From the NCBI GenBank assembly GCA_002719335.1, contig PBHE01000015.1, positions 11,252 to 57,278 of the forward strand: a stretch of DNA of 46,027 bases, read 5' to 3'. A model generated the notes under the pieces. The model was not told the DNA's origin and did no database searches. It saw only the letters and a list, made by a program, of their open reading frames with translations. Below are positions 33,314-43,323 of the stretch, one piece after another. Positions within the stretch are counted from its first letter, which is position 1. Every line of letters begins with the position of its first letter. Position numbers and translations under genes: made by a program. Origin of the DNA: Acidimicrobiaceae bacterium (GTDB lineage: Bacteria > Actinomycetota > Acidimicrobiia > Acidimicrobiales > Poriferisodalaceae).

Positions 33314-34990
33314 ATGCTTCGAGTCCGCTGGCTTGGGCGAGTCGCCTATCAAGAATCAGTGGATCTCCAAAGACAGCTGTTCAACAGCAGTTCTGACGAC
33401 CACTTGCTACTCGTAGAGCATGAACACGTGTTTACCGGCGGCCCCAACGCCAACTTGTCGAACCTTTTGATCGAACCAACCTCGGTCGGAGCCAGCTACC
33501 AATCAGTAGACCGAGGCGGCGACATCACTTACCACGGACCCGGGCAACTCACCGGCTACCCCATCCTTTCGTTGCCGGGACGCCGAGGAGGCGGCTTGGC
33601 GGAGACCAGAGCGTACGTTTCACAACTTGAAGAACTACTCATCTCAGTGCTCGCCGACGTAGGTCTGCCTAACTGTGGGCGCGTAAACGGATACCCAGGA
33701 GTGTGGGTTGAGCCCGACAGTGCATCTCCCCAAAAGATCGCAGCTATAGGCGTCCGGCTAAGTCGGGGACGCACCATGCACGGCTTCGCCGTGAACGTCG
33801 GGACCGATCTTTCGTGGTTCGATCGAATCATCCCATGTGGAATCAGTGATTTCGGGATAACAAGCATGCAAGACCAAGGATTAGAAGTGTCCATGGAAAA
33901 GGTCGTGAAAGCAGTAACACGAAGAGCAATCGAAACTTGGGGCGACAACGGACACGATCAGGCAAACGTGGTCTTTCGACATCCCAAAACTGACCTGACA
34001 GCGTTCAGCAACAGTCAGCACAAACAAAAGAGCGCGATCGAAAACATGCCCGTTGTTCTCAGAAATCGCGAAACCACCGAACGTCGCCGACGAAGGCTTG
34101 ACGATGCAGGCGTAACCAAAGGACTCTCGATCACCCAGAGAAAACCACCCTGGATGAAAGCCCACATCGACTTGAACGACGGGTACCGTCGGCTGCGCTC
34201 AACTTTGCATCCCATGAACTTGGCGACAGTTTGTGAAGAAGCGGGGTGCCCCAACATCTACGAATGTTGGGGCGAAGGCACAGCCACCTTCATGATTAAC
34301 GGCAAACGATGCACACGAGCATGCGGTTTCTGCCTAGTCGACACTCGGAAACCTGAACCCCGCGACCACGACGAACCTCGTCGTGTCGCAGAAGCCGTCA
34401 CAGCGATGGGTCTCTCCCATGTGGTGATTACGGCAGTGGCTCGTGACGATCTCGACGACGGAGGCTCCCTCGGGTTTATCGAAACTGTAAACGCGATCAG
34501 ATCCCGTGTCCCCGACATCGCGATCGAAACCCTCATTCCTGATTTCGGAGGACAGCTACAGCCCCTGAAGGCGCTGCTTAGCGAAGGACCAGATGTCGTT
34601 AACCACAACCTCGAAACTGTGGCCCGCTTACAACGTGCCGTGCGTCCTAACGCTGGGTATGCCCGAAGCTTGACCGTCCTTGCTCGTGCCAAAGCACACG
34701 GGTCCGTTACTAAATCCGGTTTAATTGTCGGTCTCGGTGAAAGCGATGACGAACTGACAACCGCTCTGGCCGACCTCGCATCGGTCGGGGCAGACATCGT
34801 GACCATTGGCCAATATCTGAGGCCGACCAGCGCGCACCTCCCCGTGCACCGATGGGTCCAACCGAAAACCTTTGAAATGTGGGCCGACAAGGGTCGCGAA
34901 ATGGGTATTCGACACGTAGAAGCCGGTCCGCTTACGCGTTCGAGCTACAGAGCATCTGCAGCCGCTCGGGGGCTGTTAGGAACTCCCTAA
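33314..34990 (+). CDS. LipB-LipA fusion: octanoyltransferase plus lipoyl synthase
   Basis: A single 558-residue frame encodes both lipoate-biosynthesis enzymes. Residues 1-210 are LipB, with RGGDITYHGPGQLTGYPI, the catalytic Lys141 (KIAAIGVRL) and catalytic Cys175 (IIPCGISDFGITS), which transfers octanoate from acyl carrier protein to apo-proteins. After a 60-70 residue linker, residues about 280-558 are the radical-SAM LipA: auxiliary-cluster cysteines C307, C312, C318 (VCEEAGCPNIYEC), SAM-cluster cysteines C333, C337, C340 (CTRACGFC) and the C-terminal RSSY motif (542-545). In most bacteria lipB and lipA are separate genes. It starts immediately after the E2 gene, whose lipoyl domain is a substrate. 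Confidence 0.93.
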   Translation: MLRVRWLGRVAYQESVDLQRQLFNSSSDDHLLLVEHEHVFTGGPNANLSNLLIEPTSVGASYQSVDRGGDITYHGPGQLTGYPILSLPGRRGGGLAETRAYVSQLEELLISVLADVGLPNCGRVNGYPGVWVEPDSASPQKIAAIGVRLSRGRTMHGFAVNVGTDLSWFDRIIPCGISDFGITSMQDQGLEVSMEKVVKAVTRRAIETWGDNGHDQANVVFRHPKTDLTAFSNSQHKQKSAIENMPVVLRNRETTERRRRRLDDAGVTKGLSITQRKPPWMKAHIDLNDGYRRLRSTLHPMNLATVCEEAGCPNIYECWGEGTATFMINGKRCTRACGFCLVDTRKPEPRDHDEPRRVAEAVTAMGLSHVVITAVARDDLDDGGSLGFIETVNAIRSRVPDIAIETLIPDFGGQLQPLKALLSEGPDVVNHNLETVARLQRAVRPNAGYARSLTVLARAKAHGSVTKSGLIVGLGESDDELTTALADLASVGADIVTIGQYLRPTSAHLPVHRWVQPKTFEMWADKGREMGIRHVEAGPLTRSSYRASAAARGLLGTP

Positions 34991-35021
34991 CTTTGACGGC
35001 GCCGTCGATACACTTCGAAGA

Positions 35022-35885
35022 ATGGCAGCAGGTCCGCAGCTTGACGCCGCAACAGTATTGCTGCAATGGGCAACAGGCGGTCTTTTGTTTTGCTGGATCA
35101 CTACCCGCCGACGTGAAGTAGGCCTTGGATACGGTTGGCTATTAAGAGCAAGCTATTTAGTCATAGCGGCCCTCGCCGCGATCGCTGGGTATCGCTGGGC
35201 AGCAGAGCCCATCCGTGACGCAGCGTCGATTGGTGTTTCCGCTGCCGCCGCTCTAGCACTGCTCCTGTCAGTCGTCCGACGGCGAACAGGGGTATCGGGA
35301 CAACAACGACAACACTACGAATCGACCCAGGCGACGGCTGACCGAACTGGCATCGAACGCAACCTCAACCCTCGCGATGCCCAGGGCCCCGAATTTGACC
35401 CCCGGTGGGACCTTGCCGCTCCAATCATCGGACTGATCGGATTAGTCGCCGCCGGTCTCGGTGGCGGAGGCAACCAGCTGGTGCAGACGGCACGAATTTT
35501 AGTCGGCGCAGCATTTCTGGGATCAGTTACCGACGCAATGCTCTTGGGACATTGGTATTTGGTGCAGCCGGGGCTGCGTCGAGAACCTCTGCTCGAGCAG
35601 GTCTCCTGGCTGGGAAAAATCTGGCCCCTAGAAGTAGGCCTGCTGCTTATACCTACAGGTATGTGGTCGGTGTTGTCAGGCGCAGTAGATGACGGGTATG
35701 GAGGGATGCTCGGCTGGTTCTGGGCCGCGTGTGCGGTGATGACCATCGTCTTAGTCGTCATCACCCGAGCCGCACTACGCGAACGCCAATACGCAGCAGT
35801 TATGGCCGCGACCGGTCTTTTGTACCTGGCCATCTTGACAGCTTTTGGAACTGATGTAGTTGCCCGACTGGTGTTAGAAACCTAG
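35022..35885 (+). CDS. Conserved-looking polytopic membrane protein
   Basis: A 287-residue protein with about seven or eight hydrophobic segments and a basic cytoplasmic loop around residues 88-120. I do not recognise the family. A notable block in the fifth segment reads GSVTDAMLLGHWYLVQPGLRREPL, with a buried Asp and a His that could bind a metal or heme. TACACT ends 7 nt before the ATG, suggesting a leaderless transcript. It lies downstream of lipBA but probably has its own promoter. Confidence 0.7.
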   Translation: MAAGPQLDAATVLLQWATGGLLFCWITTRRREVGLGYGWLLRASYLVIAALAAIAGYRWAAEPIRDAASIGVSAAAALALLLSVVRRRTGVSGQQRQHYESTQATADRTGIERNLNPRDAQGPEFDPRWDLAAPIIGLIGLVAAGLGGGGNQLVQTARILVGAAFLGSVTDAMLLGHWYLVQPGLRREPLLEQVSWLGKIWPLEVGLLLIPTGMWSVLSGAVDDGYGGMLGWFWAACAVMTIVLVVITRAALRERQYAAVMAATGLLYLAILTAFGTDVVARLVLET

Positions 35886-35938
35886 ACAATGTCACATTCG
35901 ATGAATAGAAATTGGCAACGCAAGAGCCGACAAAACGA

Positions 35939-36718
35939 CTAGCGCCCCTTCCAATGAGGAGCCCGCTTCTCGCGAAAGGCCTCAACACCCTCCTGCGCAT
36001 CCTCGCTTGTTCCGACAATCCTTCGAATGCTTTCGCCCATTCGAACTGCTTCGTTCCAACCCATTCGCTGCGAGCGAGTAGCGACCTCTTTCACAGCCCG
36101 CACTGCCAGTGGCGCCCCCTGACACAGGCGCTCAGCTAAGGCGTAAGCCTCATCTAAAAGTTCATCATGTGGAACCACCCGCCAGGCTAACCCGATCTCG
36201 ACTGCACGATCAGCATCGATGTTGTCGCCCGTAAGCAAGATCTCCATCGCGTCTGCCCATGCCACCTTCGACGGGATCCTCATTGACCCAACAATGGTCG
36301 GCACTCCAACCTTTACCTCAGGCATGCCGAACACCGCTCGGTCTGAAGCTAAAAGAAAATCCGTCGCAATAGCTCCAGTTAAGCCGTATCCAATGCAAGC
36401 ACCATTGACCGCGGCAACGGTTGGTTTCCAAAGCTCCAGACCGCTCTCGAAGCTATTAATCGTAGGAATTTCAAAATAACTTCCCGCCCAGGTACCGGCC
36501 GAGTTTCCTTGGCCGGGACGCAGATCGGCGCCAGCGCAAAATGCTCTTCCAGCGCCAGTCAAAACGGCCACCCATGCTTCAGGGTCGTTGTAGAACTCCA
36601 ACCATGCCGCGTTGAGACACTCCCGCATCGCTCCATTGATTGCGTTGAGGGATTCAGGCCGGTTATAGGTAATGGTCGCTATATGGCCGCTTAATTTGTA
36701 GGTAGCTTCGTCGCTCAT
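35939..36718 (-). CDS. Enoyl-CoA hydratase/isomerase family protein
   Basis: A 259-residue crotonase-fold protein: ITYNRPESLNAINGAMRECL, then the oxyanion-hole segment GAGRAFCAGADLR, and a second oxyanion block AAVNGACIGYGLTGAIATDFLLASDRAVFGMPEVKVGV. The distal catalytic glutamate (E in GMPEVKVG) is present, but the first one, expected at GGGCELA in true hydratases, is replaced (GLTGAIATD), so isomerase, ligase or hydrolase activity is as likely as hydration. A ribosome site (CAGGACTT region) precedes the ATG. Confidence 0.9.
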   Translation of the reverse strand: MSDEATYKLSGHIATITYNRPESLNAINGAMRECLNAAWLEFYNDPEAWVAVLTGAGRAFCAGADLRPGQGNSAGTWAGSYFEIPTINSFESGLELWKPTVAAVNGACIGYGLTGAIATDFLLASDRAVFGMPEVKVGVPTIVGSMRIPSKVAWADAMEILLTGDNIDADRAVEIGLAWRVVPHDELLDEAYALAERLCQGAPLAVRAVKEVATRSQRMGWNEAVRMGESIRRIVGTSEDAQEGVEAFREKRAPHWKGR

Positions 36719-36775
36719 AAGTCCTGTCTTGCATCCAACGTCAAAAATATTGGCGATGATTAATCACCCGCCCTC

Positions 36776-37792
36776 GTGTCTAGTCCATTCGTCCACCACA
36801 ATGGGGAGGTGCGACTGGTCATCCAGATCCCTTGTTTCAACGAAGCGACGACATTGCCCGAGACACTGGCTGATTTACCGCGGGTCGTTCCCGGCTTCAA
36901 CGAAGTCCTTTGGCTGGTCGTCGACGACGGTTCGACCGACGCAACCGCAGAAATCGCGAAAACACACGGCGCAGACGTCGTCGTCAAACTCACTCAAAAC
37001 AAGGGTCTCGCAGTAGCTTTCCAGGCAGGCCTCGACGCCTCTTTACAGCTTGGAGCAGATGTAATTGTCAACACCGACGCGGACAACCAGTACTCAGCGC
37101 AGGACATTCCGCGCCTAGTTGAGCCCATCACCCGAGGAACGGCGGACCTTGTCATCGGAACTCGAGACATCGCCAACCACGACGAGTTCTCATTTCTAAA
37201 AAAATTCTTACAGCGAATCGGATCTTGGGTGGTTCGACAGGCCTCAGCTACCGATGTTTCAGACGTCACCTCCGGGTTTCGGGCCTACAGCAAAGAAGCG
37301 GCACTCCAAGCCAACGTGGTTTCCCAATTTACTTATACCCTCGAAACTCTCATCCAGGCTGGGCGCTCCGACCTCGCGGTCGCGGACGTACCTATTAAAG
37401 TCAACCCAACAAAGCGACCTTCACGGCTCTTCGGCTCGAAGCGTCAATACATCCGAAGATCTGCCGGAACTATCTCCCGGGTATACGCAATGCACCAACC
37501 TCTACGAGTTTTCAACATTCCCGCAGCGTTATTCGGCATAGCCGGTCTAGTGCTCTTCGGTCGCTTCGGATGGTTTTACCTCGCAAGTGGGGGAGAGGGT
37601 CACGTCCAGTCGCTCATTGTTGGAGCCGTCTGTTTGTTAGTGGCGATGCAAATGCTCATGTTGGGAGTTCTGGCAGACCTACTGAGGTCTAACCGAGTAA
37701 TAGGAGAGCGAGTCCTGCGACGCGTCCGCAACATCGAACTCACTGTTGCTCCTCACGCAAGCCCCGACGCTGAACCCTCCAACGAGAGCTGA
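36776..37792 (+). CDS. Family 2 glycosyltransferase, polyprenyl-phosphate type, with membrane tail
   Basis: A 338-residue protein. The GT-A domain (about 1-235) has VIQIPCFNEATTLPETL, VVDDGSTDATAEIA and the metal-binding DxD in NTDADNQY, like dolichol/undecaprenyl-phosphate sugar transferases. Two hydrophobic segments around residues 245-310 (FNIPAALFGIAGLVLFGRFGWFYL, then VGAVCLLVAMQMLML) anchor it in the membrane. It would make a lipid-linked sugar donor for the large membrane protein encoded convergently. The 3' ends of the two genes overlap by 40 nt. Confidence 0.9.
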   Translation: MSSPFVHHNGEVRLVIQIPCFNEATTLPETLADLPRVVPGFNEVLWLVVDDGSTDATAEIAKTHGADVVVKLTQNKGLAVAFQAGLDASLQLGADVIVNTDADNQYSAQDIPRLVEPITRGTADLVIGTRDIANHDEFSFLKKFLQRIGSWVVRQASATDVSDVTSGFRAYSKEAALQANVVSQFTYTLETLIQAGRSDLAVADVPIKVNPTKRPSRLFGSKRQYIRRSAGTISRVYAMHQPLRVFNIPAALFGIAGLVLFGRFGWFYLASGGEGHVQSLIVGAVCLLVAMQMLMLGVLADLLRSNRVIGERVLRRVRNIELTVAPHASPDAEPSNES

Positions 37793-40509
37793 CCTCCGCC
37801 ACGTTGGCGGCTAGCTCCCCAAACCAAGGTCAGAAGAATCAGTAGCGATATCGCGGACAGCGCCACACCAGCCTTCAAACCCGGCGGCTCATACACCAAT
37901 TCGACGACGCTAGACCCCTTCGGAACCGCCACCGCTACTAACGCATGATCCGCATGGACCAGCGCACCGGACACATCGTTCACCGTTACAGTCCAACCGC
38001 TTTGTATAGCGTCAGCGACCACCAGCCAACCTGGGCCAGTGCTGGTCAGCGAAACGCTGAGACTGTCGAGTCGATCATCCACCTCGTGAATGATTGCTGT
38101 GGCACCTTCAGGATCAGTCAAGTGGTTGGACTGCTCCGACAGCACCACCACCTCAGCAGGAAGCGGCTCCTGCAAGGTAGCTATTCGCTCGGCTTGATCA
38201 CGGACAACTATTCCATGCGACGCGAACCTGACTCGTTCCACCGCATTGAGGTTCTCCCAAATCGCCACATCATCGGCATAAGCCAAACGCAAGCCATCAC
38301 CCGAAGGTGCCATCCCATGCAATACCGGCGCTCCAAATTCATCTGTGCGCACGGCCATGATTCCATCGTCACCGTCGAGACGAATTCGCACCAATGCTTC
38401 TCCACCAACAGGTAAACCCTCCGCGGCGACGGGAACCCAATGACGTCCAGCTGGAAGAAAGCCCCGTACGTGACGACGACCTATCCGAACTGACCCATCA
38501 GGCCCGATGATCTCGACTCTGAGTCTCGCTGCAAGATCGGTGGTGACAACATCTTCTGCTATCTCAATCTCAACCCCTCGAACGGGTTGTGACTCCACTG
38601 CAACCACCAGAGGATCTCCTGGATCAACCCGTGTCACAGTATTTCCCTGAGAAAGTTCGAAGGGAGTCCCTGGTAACGGAAAATCGACTTGAGTTACCAG
38701 CCAACCCACTGCCATTCGATCCAAAATCGTCGATTTCAAACGACCTACATCAAGAAATTCCAAAAAAGAAAACGTGTAGGAACGATTTAGAGCTTCTGGG
38801 TCGACCGCAACTAACAAGTCTCGCCAAGTGGGTTGATGGAAGACGTGACCGGTGACAGTTCGAATCCCGTAATGAGTTGTTGTGCCCGCGTAAAACGCCA
38901 AATCATGAGTAGCGATCCGATCCCCGGAGGCTTCAGTCGCAAGAAAATCGTGGGCAGGTGTCTGCGGATAGTGGCGTTCGGGAACTTCGTTAGGCCAGAA
39001 CGGGGAAACGAAGAGAAGTATTTCAATAGCAGCCACACCCGCTACAACAACGGGCAGGAAAACTTTTAAGCGCGTGCGGCGAGCAGCTGTGATGCAACCG
39101 ATCACGACGGTTGCGGCAATTACTGCGACGACTACGGCAGTCGCGACATCAGATAGATGACCTTCCCTCGATGCGACCCGCAACACATGCCAAATACCCA
39201 AAACAGTGACCGCGAAAACAACCCAAAGTCCTAGCGACCGAAACCGGCTAACTGGGCTGCTTACTTGGCCGCCGTCACCTCGAGCATCTGCCGTGACTGC
39301 CTCCAACCCTAAACCGACCAGAATTGCCAGTAACAGCAGCCAGATAGAACGCATCCGCCCCACAAAATTTGTGTCAAATACAGGCAAATTTTGGGCAAAA
39401 GCCAAGAGTGGTCCTCCGCCAAAGATGAGTGCTGTAGTCGCTGCTAACAAGCCGCTAGTGATGACCTTTGTTGAGCGTGAAACTGATGGCGAAGGTCGCC
39501 AAAAAATAGCCACCACGGCCAATACCAACGCTCCCGCTCCCAGAAAAGCGCAAGTTTCGATGTAGTTACGGTCGCCGTAAAAAAATCCTTGAGCGTGCGA
39601 ACCAAAGGCGGTCGGTATCGCAGCCGTCGCCATCAACGACGGGGACAGATGATCGGTAGAAGTCTGAGCGCGATGACTTAAGTCGGTTGCTCCTATTTGA
39701 CTTAGAAAAGGTAAAAGTTGCCAGGCCGCTAACCCAGCCCCCAAAGCGACTGAGCCTCCAACAGTGCCCATTAGGCGCATGGTTCGTCGGTCGGATTGAG
39801 GTTGGTTGAGAGAACGCAAAAGGACCCAGATCAACATCAGACCGACGCCCCAGGCAGTGAGCGCCGGAAAACCAGCCAACAACATTGAGCCCGTCACCAA
39901 GGAAATGGCTATGCACGAAGAAAGGTCGCGTCGACGCAGATACCGTTCGGCCGCCCACAGCAGCCAGGGCAAATAAGCCCCAACATGACTCTGAGGCCAA
40001 TTGGACCAGACCGTTTGAAACCCACTGAAGGAGTAAACAAAGCCCGAAACCAAAGAGGCTGCTTGTGAAACTCCCAACCTGCGAAGCAGAAGGAAGACCC
40101 CAGCTATAGCGACGCATAGCTCCGCCAGCTTTGCCCATGCCGGAGCTACTCGATCTGGCACTACGAGAAATGGCACGTTCAGCGGGTCGAAAAGGCCCTG
40201 ATGAGGGACTGCCGCGAGTGGTGTTCCGCCTGCTGGAAAAGGGTTCCACATAGCCAGATCGCCATCTAGGAGCCTGCGGTGAAATAATTCTTGCGCTGGA
40301 AACCCAGAATCCACGGGGTCCGCCACCGGGATAGACGTCAGCTCAAGGTCTATTGGTTGGCTCTCGTTCCACGGGGCCCAACGCAAAACGGTGTCGGAGC
40401 GCAGAAATGTGCGCGCGCCTGTTAATGGCAGCCCCAAGCTAATTATCACGGTTAGAGCGACAATCCCCAGGGTCCAACGAGCGGCCCTACTGACGCGTCG
40501 TTCCTTCAC
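37753..40509 (-). CDS. Large YfhO-like membrane protein (possible lipid-linked sugar transferase)
   Basis: A 918-residue polytopic membrane protein. The N-terminal 480 residues hold about a dozen hydrophobic segments, including FVYSFSGFQTVWSNWPQSHVGAYLPWLLWAAERYL, a region typical of YfhO-type (GT-C-like) proteins. The C-terminal part is extracytoplasmic beta-rich (residues about 540-880) and a final hydrophobic segment ends the protein. I chose the GTG at 40509, whose GTGA overlaps the rfbA stop; an ATG at 40530 would overlap rfbA by 25 nt. The role in glycan modification is inferred from the family and neighbours. Confidence 0.8.
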   Translation of the reverse strand: MKERRVSRAARWTLGIVALTVIISLGLPLTGARTFLRSDTVLRWAPWNESQPIDLELTSIPVADPVDSGFPAQELFHRRLLDGDLAMWNPFPAGGTPLAAVPHQGLFDPLNVPFLVVPDRVAPAWAKLAELCVAIAGVFLLLRRLGVSQAASLVSGFVYSFSGFQTVWSNWPQSHVGAYLPWLLWAAERYLRRRDLSSCIAISLVTGSMLLAGFPALTAWGVGLMLIWVLLRSLNQPQSDRRTMRLMGTVGGSVALGAGLAAWQLLPFLSQIGATDLSHRAQTSTDHLSPSLMATAAIPTAFGSHAQGFFYGDRNYIETCAFLGAGALVLAVVAIFWRPSPSVSRSTKVITSGLLAATTALIFGGGPLLAFAQNLPVFDTNFVGRMRSIWLLLLAILVGLGLEAVTADARGDGGQVSSPVSRFRSLGLWVVFAVTVLGIWHVLRVASREGHLSDVATAVVVAVIAATVVIGCITAARRTRLKVFLPVVVAGVAAIEILLFVSPFWPNEVPERHYPQTPAHDFLATEASGDRIATHDLAFYAGTTTHYGIRTVTGHVFHQPTWRDLLVAVDPEALNRSYTFSFLEFLDVGRLKSTILDRMAVGWLVTQVDFPLPGTPFELSQGNTVTRVDPGDPLVVAVESQPVRGVEIEIAEDVVTTDLAARLRVEIIGPDGSVRIGRRHVRGFLPAGRHWVPVAAEGLPVGGEALVRIRLDGDDGIMAVRTDEFGAPVLHGMAPSGDGLRLAYADDVAIWENLNAVERVRFASHGIVVRDQAERIATLQEPLPAEVVVLSEQSNHLTDPEGATAIIHEVDDRLDSLSVSLTSTGPGWLVVADAIQSGWTVTVNDVSGALVHADHALVAVAVPKGSSVVELVYEPPGLKAGVALSAISLLILLTLVWGASRQRGGGQLSLEGSASGLA

Positions 40510-41366
40510 CCCAAAATCGCTCTTTCGCAATAGCTGCGGTAAGGCGAACGCGGCATCGCCTCGATCGTGTGAGCGATCTCATCTCCCGATACGAAACCCA
40601 TATTGAATGCGACCTCTTCGAGACACGCGACCTTGTAGCCCTGCCTTTTTTCGATTGCGGCAATGAAGTTGGAGCTGTCAAGCAGGCTTTCATGAGTGCC
40701 TGAATCAAGCCAGGTGATGTTCCTTTCCAGTTCGACCGCACGCAATTCGCCGTCGTTAAGAAAACTCAAGTTGAGATCAGTGATTTCCAGCTCACCTCGA
40801 GCGCTCGGTTTAAGGTCTTTAGCTCGAACCACAGCGGTGCCGTCGTAAACATAAAGACCAGGGACAGCCAGATGGCTTCGAGGGTCATCGGGTTTTTCTT
40901 CGATCGAAAGCACAGCCCCAAATTCGTCGAATTCGATCACTCCGTAGCGTTGCGGATCATCTACCGGGTACCCCCAAATAACCGCACCGCCGTCGTGATT
41001 AGCGACTTCGCGGCCTAGGCCGATAGGGCCATGAAAAATGTTGTCACCAAGCACCAGAGTAAATGGCTCGCTTTGAATAAAGTTCTCGCCAATTACCACT
41101 GCTTGCGCGATACCACCGGGCTCTGGTTGCGCCCCGTACGACAGATCCACCCCCCACTGGTGGCCGTCGCCGAGTACCTCTCGAAAAACGGGTAGATCGT
41201 GGGGAGTGCTGATCAAGTGAATTTCTCTGATGCCCGCGTTCATCAGCGTTGCCAACGGGTAATAAATCATCGGCTTGTCATAAACGGGCTGCAACTGCTT
41301 ACTTGAAACCCGACTTAACGGAAATAAACGGGTTCCCGCGCCACCAGCAAGCATCATGCCCCGCAT
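40506..41366 (-). CDS. rfbA: Glucose-1-phosphate thymidylyltransferase
   Basis: A 286-residue nucleotidyltransferase: MMLAGGAGTRLFPLSRVSSKQLQPVYDKPMIYYPL is the nucleotide-binding block, LGDNIFHG the metal site, and LPSPGLYVYD-like AVPGLYVYD and WLDSGTHESLLDSSNFIA complete the RfbA/RmlA pattern. It makes dTDP-glucose, the first step to dTDP-rhamnose and related sugars. I chose the ATG at 41366 because AGGGG precedes it; an upstream in-frame start at 41390 would add eight residues. rfbB is at 44758, and rfbD was not seen. Confidence 0.94.
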   Translation of the reverse strand: MRGMMLAGGAGTRLFPLSRVSSKQLQPVYDKPMIYYPLATLMNAGIREIHLISTPHDLPVFREVLGDGHQWGVDLSYGAQPEPGGIAQAVVIGENFIQSEPFTLVLGDNIFHGPIGLGREVANHDGGAVIWGYPVDDPQRYGVIEFDEFGAVLSIEEKPDDPRSHLAVPGLYVYDGTAVVRAKDLKPSARGELEITDLNLSFLNDGELRAVELERNITWLDSGTHESLLDSSNFIAAIEKRQGYKVACLEEVAFNMGFVSGDEIAHTIEAMPRSPYRSYCERAILG

Positions 41367-41444
41367 AAACAAGACCCCTGCATACCGCAACTAGTCACGT
41401 TTACCAGTCTGGCGCAGCTTTAGCCTTCAAGTGCGTCGGCACCA

Positions 41445-43202
41445 TCAATCGATGACAACAACAACGTCGCCCGCACCGACCGTGTCGCCCGCAGCGACCT
41501 TTACCTCGCTTACCGTCCCCGACTTATCCGCGTTGATGTTGTTCTCCATTTTCATGGCCTCCAACACCACGACGGCATCGCCCTCACTGACTTCTTGACC
41601 TGCCTGGACGAGCACCTTCACAATCGTTCCCTGCATAGGCACAGTGACGTGACCCGACCCGGCTTTGGCTCCGCTATCACGCGATGCCGAACGGCGAACC
41701 TTTGTGGGCTTTTGGTTGACAGCCACTCCCGCCGACTCCGGTACCCACGCAGCGACCTCAAAACGCTTACCGTTTACCTCAAGAACCACGTCCTTGCGAA
41801 CGCTCGGATCCTCGTCACCGGTACTTTCCGCAGCGGCACCAGATTTTCCCGAAACCTCCGCCAGGTCCAACGAGTCTTCAACCCACTTTGTGCTGTGTTC
41901 ACCGGCCCGAAAATCGGGACTAGCCAAAATGGCCTTATGGGCGTTAGTCGTAGTCGCTATGCCTCCGACCTCCAACTCAACAAGGGCGCTTTGCATTCGT
42001 TCAATGGCAGTTGGCCTATCTGACCCCCAGACAATGAGTTTGCCGACCAAGTTGTCGTAGAACTGCGAAACAACATCACCGGCTTCATACCCGCCGTCCC
42101 AACGAATACCAAAGCCCTGCGGTAACCGCAGGCTACTGATGGTTCCAGGCGATGGAAGAAAGCGCCCACCTGCTGGGTCTTCCGCGTTAATTCTTACTTC
42201 GATGGCGTGACCGTTGCATTCGACGTCATCTTGGGTAAATGACAACGACTCGCCCGCCGCGACACAGATCTGCTCTCGAACCAGATCAATGCCTGATACC
42301 AACTCGCTGACAGGGTGCTCCACCTGCAACCTGGTGTTCATCTCTAGGTAGTAGAACTCGCCCTCTTGAAATAGAAATTCGACGGTTCCAGCGTTGGTGT
42401 AATCGCAGCCTTCAGCAACAGCTACTGCCGCTGCGCCCATTGCTTGCCGAACTTCGTCCGGGAAATTCGGTGCCGGGCTTTCTTCAATCAGTTTCTGATG
42501 CCGCCGCTGTGCAGAACAGTCGCGCTCGCCGAGCCACACGACGTTGCCATGCTGATCGGCAATTATCTGCATTTCTATGTGCCGGGGCCACGTCAAGTAA
42601 CGCTCCAGATAACACTCATTCCGTCCAAAAAAACTCTCCGCTTCCCGTTGAGCGGATTCCAGAGCGTCATCGACTTCCTCATCTGATGACACCACTTTCA
42701 TGCCACGTCCCCCGCCCCCATAGGCGGCCTTTATGGCAACGGGGTAGCCGTGCTCTGCGCCAAAACGACGAACCTCATCAGGATGCTGAATGATCTCCGT
42801 GGTTCCAGGCACCCCTTTGACGCCAACTTTTTCCGCGGCGAGACGCGCCGAAATCTTGTCACCCATCACCTCGATCGCCTCGGGTGGCGGCCCGATGAAG
42901 ATCACACCCCGGTCAGTAATTGCTCGAGCAAATTCCGCATTCTCGCTATAGAACCCGTAGCCCGGATGAACCGCCTCAGCACCACTTTGCTCGATCGCGT
43001 TCAGGATGGCTGATGTGTTCAAATACGAATCAGCCGCATTCTCACCACCGAGGGCGTATGCCTCGTCTGCAAGCCGAACATGCAACGCATTGCGATCAAG
43101 CTCGCTGTACACAGCCACGCTGGTGATACCTAACTCGCGACAAGCGCGAATAACCCGTACGGCTATTTCTCCACGATTAGCGATCAGAATCTTCGAAAAC
43201 AC
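41445..43202 (-). CDS. Acetyl-/propionyl-CoA carboxylase alpha subunit (biotin carboxylase + biotin carrier)
   Basis: A 585-residue two-domain protein. The biotin carboxylase part starts SKILIANRGEIAVRVIRACRELG, has the ATP-grasp loop AAYGGGGRGMKVV, EMNTRLQVEHPVSE and the catalytic region; the C-terminal carrier domain ends VLEAMKMENNI, with the biotinylated lysine at about residue 551. It carboxylates biotin for acetyl- or propionyl-CoA; the beta subunit is not in the window. I chose the GTG at 43202 (MFSKILIANRGE), since the 68 extra residues upstream have no family similarity. It is divergent from birA, whose product attaches the biotin. Confidence 0.93.
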   Translation of the reverse strand: MFSKILIANRGEIAVRVIRACRELGITSVAVYSELDRNALHVRLADEAYALGGENAADSYLNTSAILNAIEQSGAEAVHPGYGFYSENAEFARAITDRGVIFIGPPPEAIEVMGDKISARLAAEKVGVKGVPGTTEIIQHPDEVRRFGAEHGYPVAIKAAYGGGGRGMKVVSSDEEVDDALESAQREAESFFGRNECYLERYLTWPRHIEMQIIADQHGNVVWLGERDCSAQRRHQKLIEESPAPNFPDEVRQAMGAAAVAVAEGCDYTNAGTVEFLFQEGEFYYLEMNTRLQVEHPVSELVSGIDLVREQICVAAGESLSFTQDDVECNGHAIEVRINAEDPAGGRFLPSPGTISSLRLPQGFGIRWDGGYEAGDVVSQFYDNLVGKLIVWGSDRPTAIERMQSALVELEVGGIATTTNAHKAILASPDFRAGEHSTKWVEDSLDLAEVSGKSGAAAESTGDEDPSVRKDVVLEVNGKRFEVAAWVPESAGVAVNQKPTKVRRSASRDSGAKAGSGHVTVPMQGTIVKVLVQAGQEVSEGDAVVVLEAMKMENNINADKSGTVSEVKVAAGDTVGAGDVVVVID

Positions 43203-43323
43203 AAGTTCGGCCTTCCGAGCACGGACATACGACCTGCAATCGTGCCACACTCGAGTGCTTCTTCCTATCTGACTGTTTTTCTTTCGTAAATAACAGCACT
43301 TTGAGGTAAGTACGCTCAGGCCT

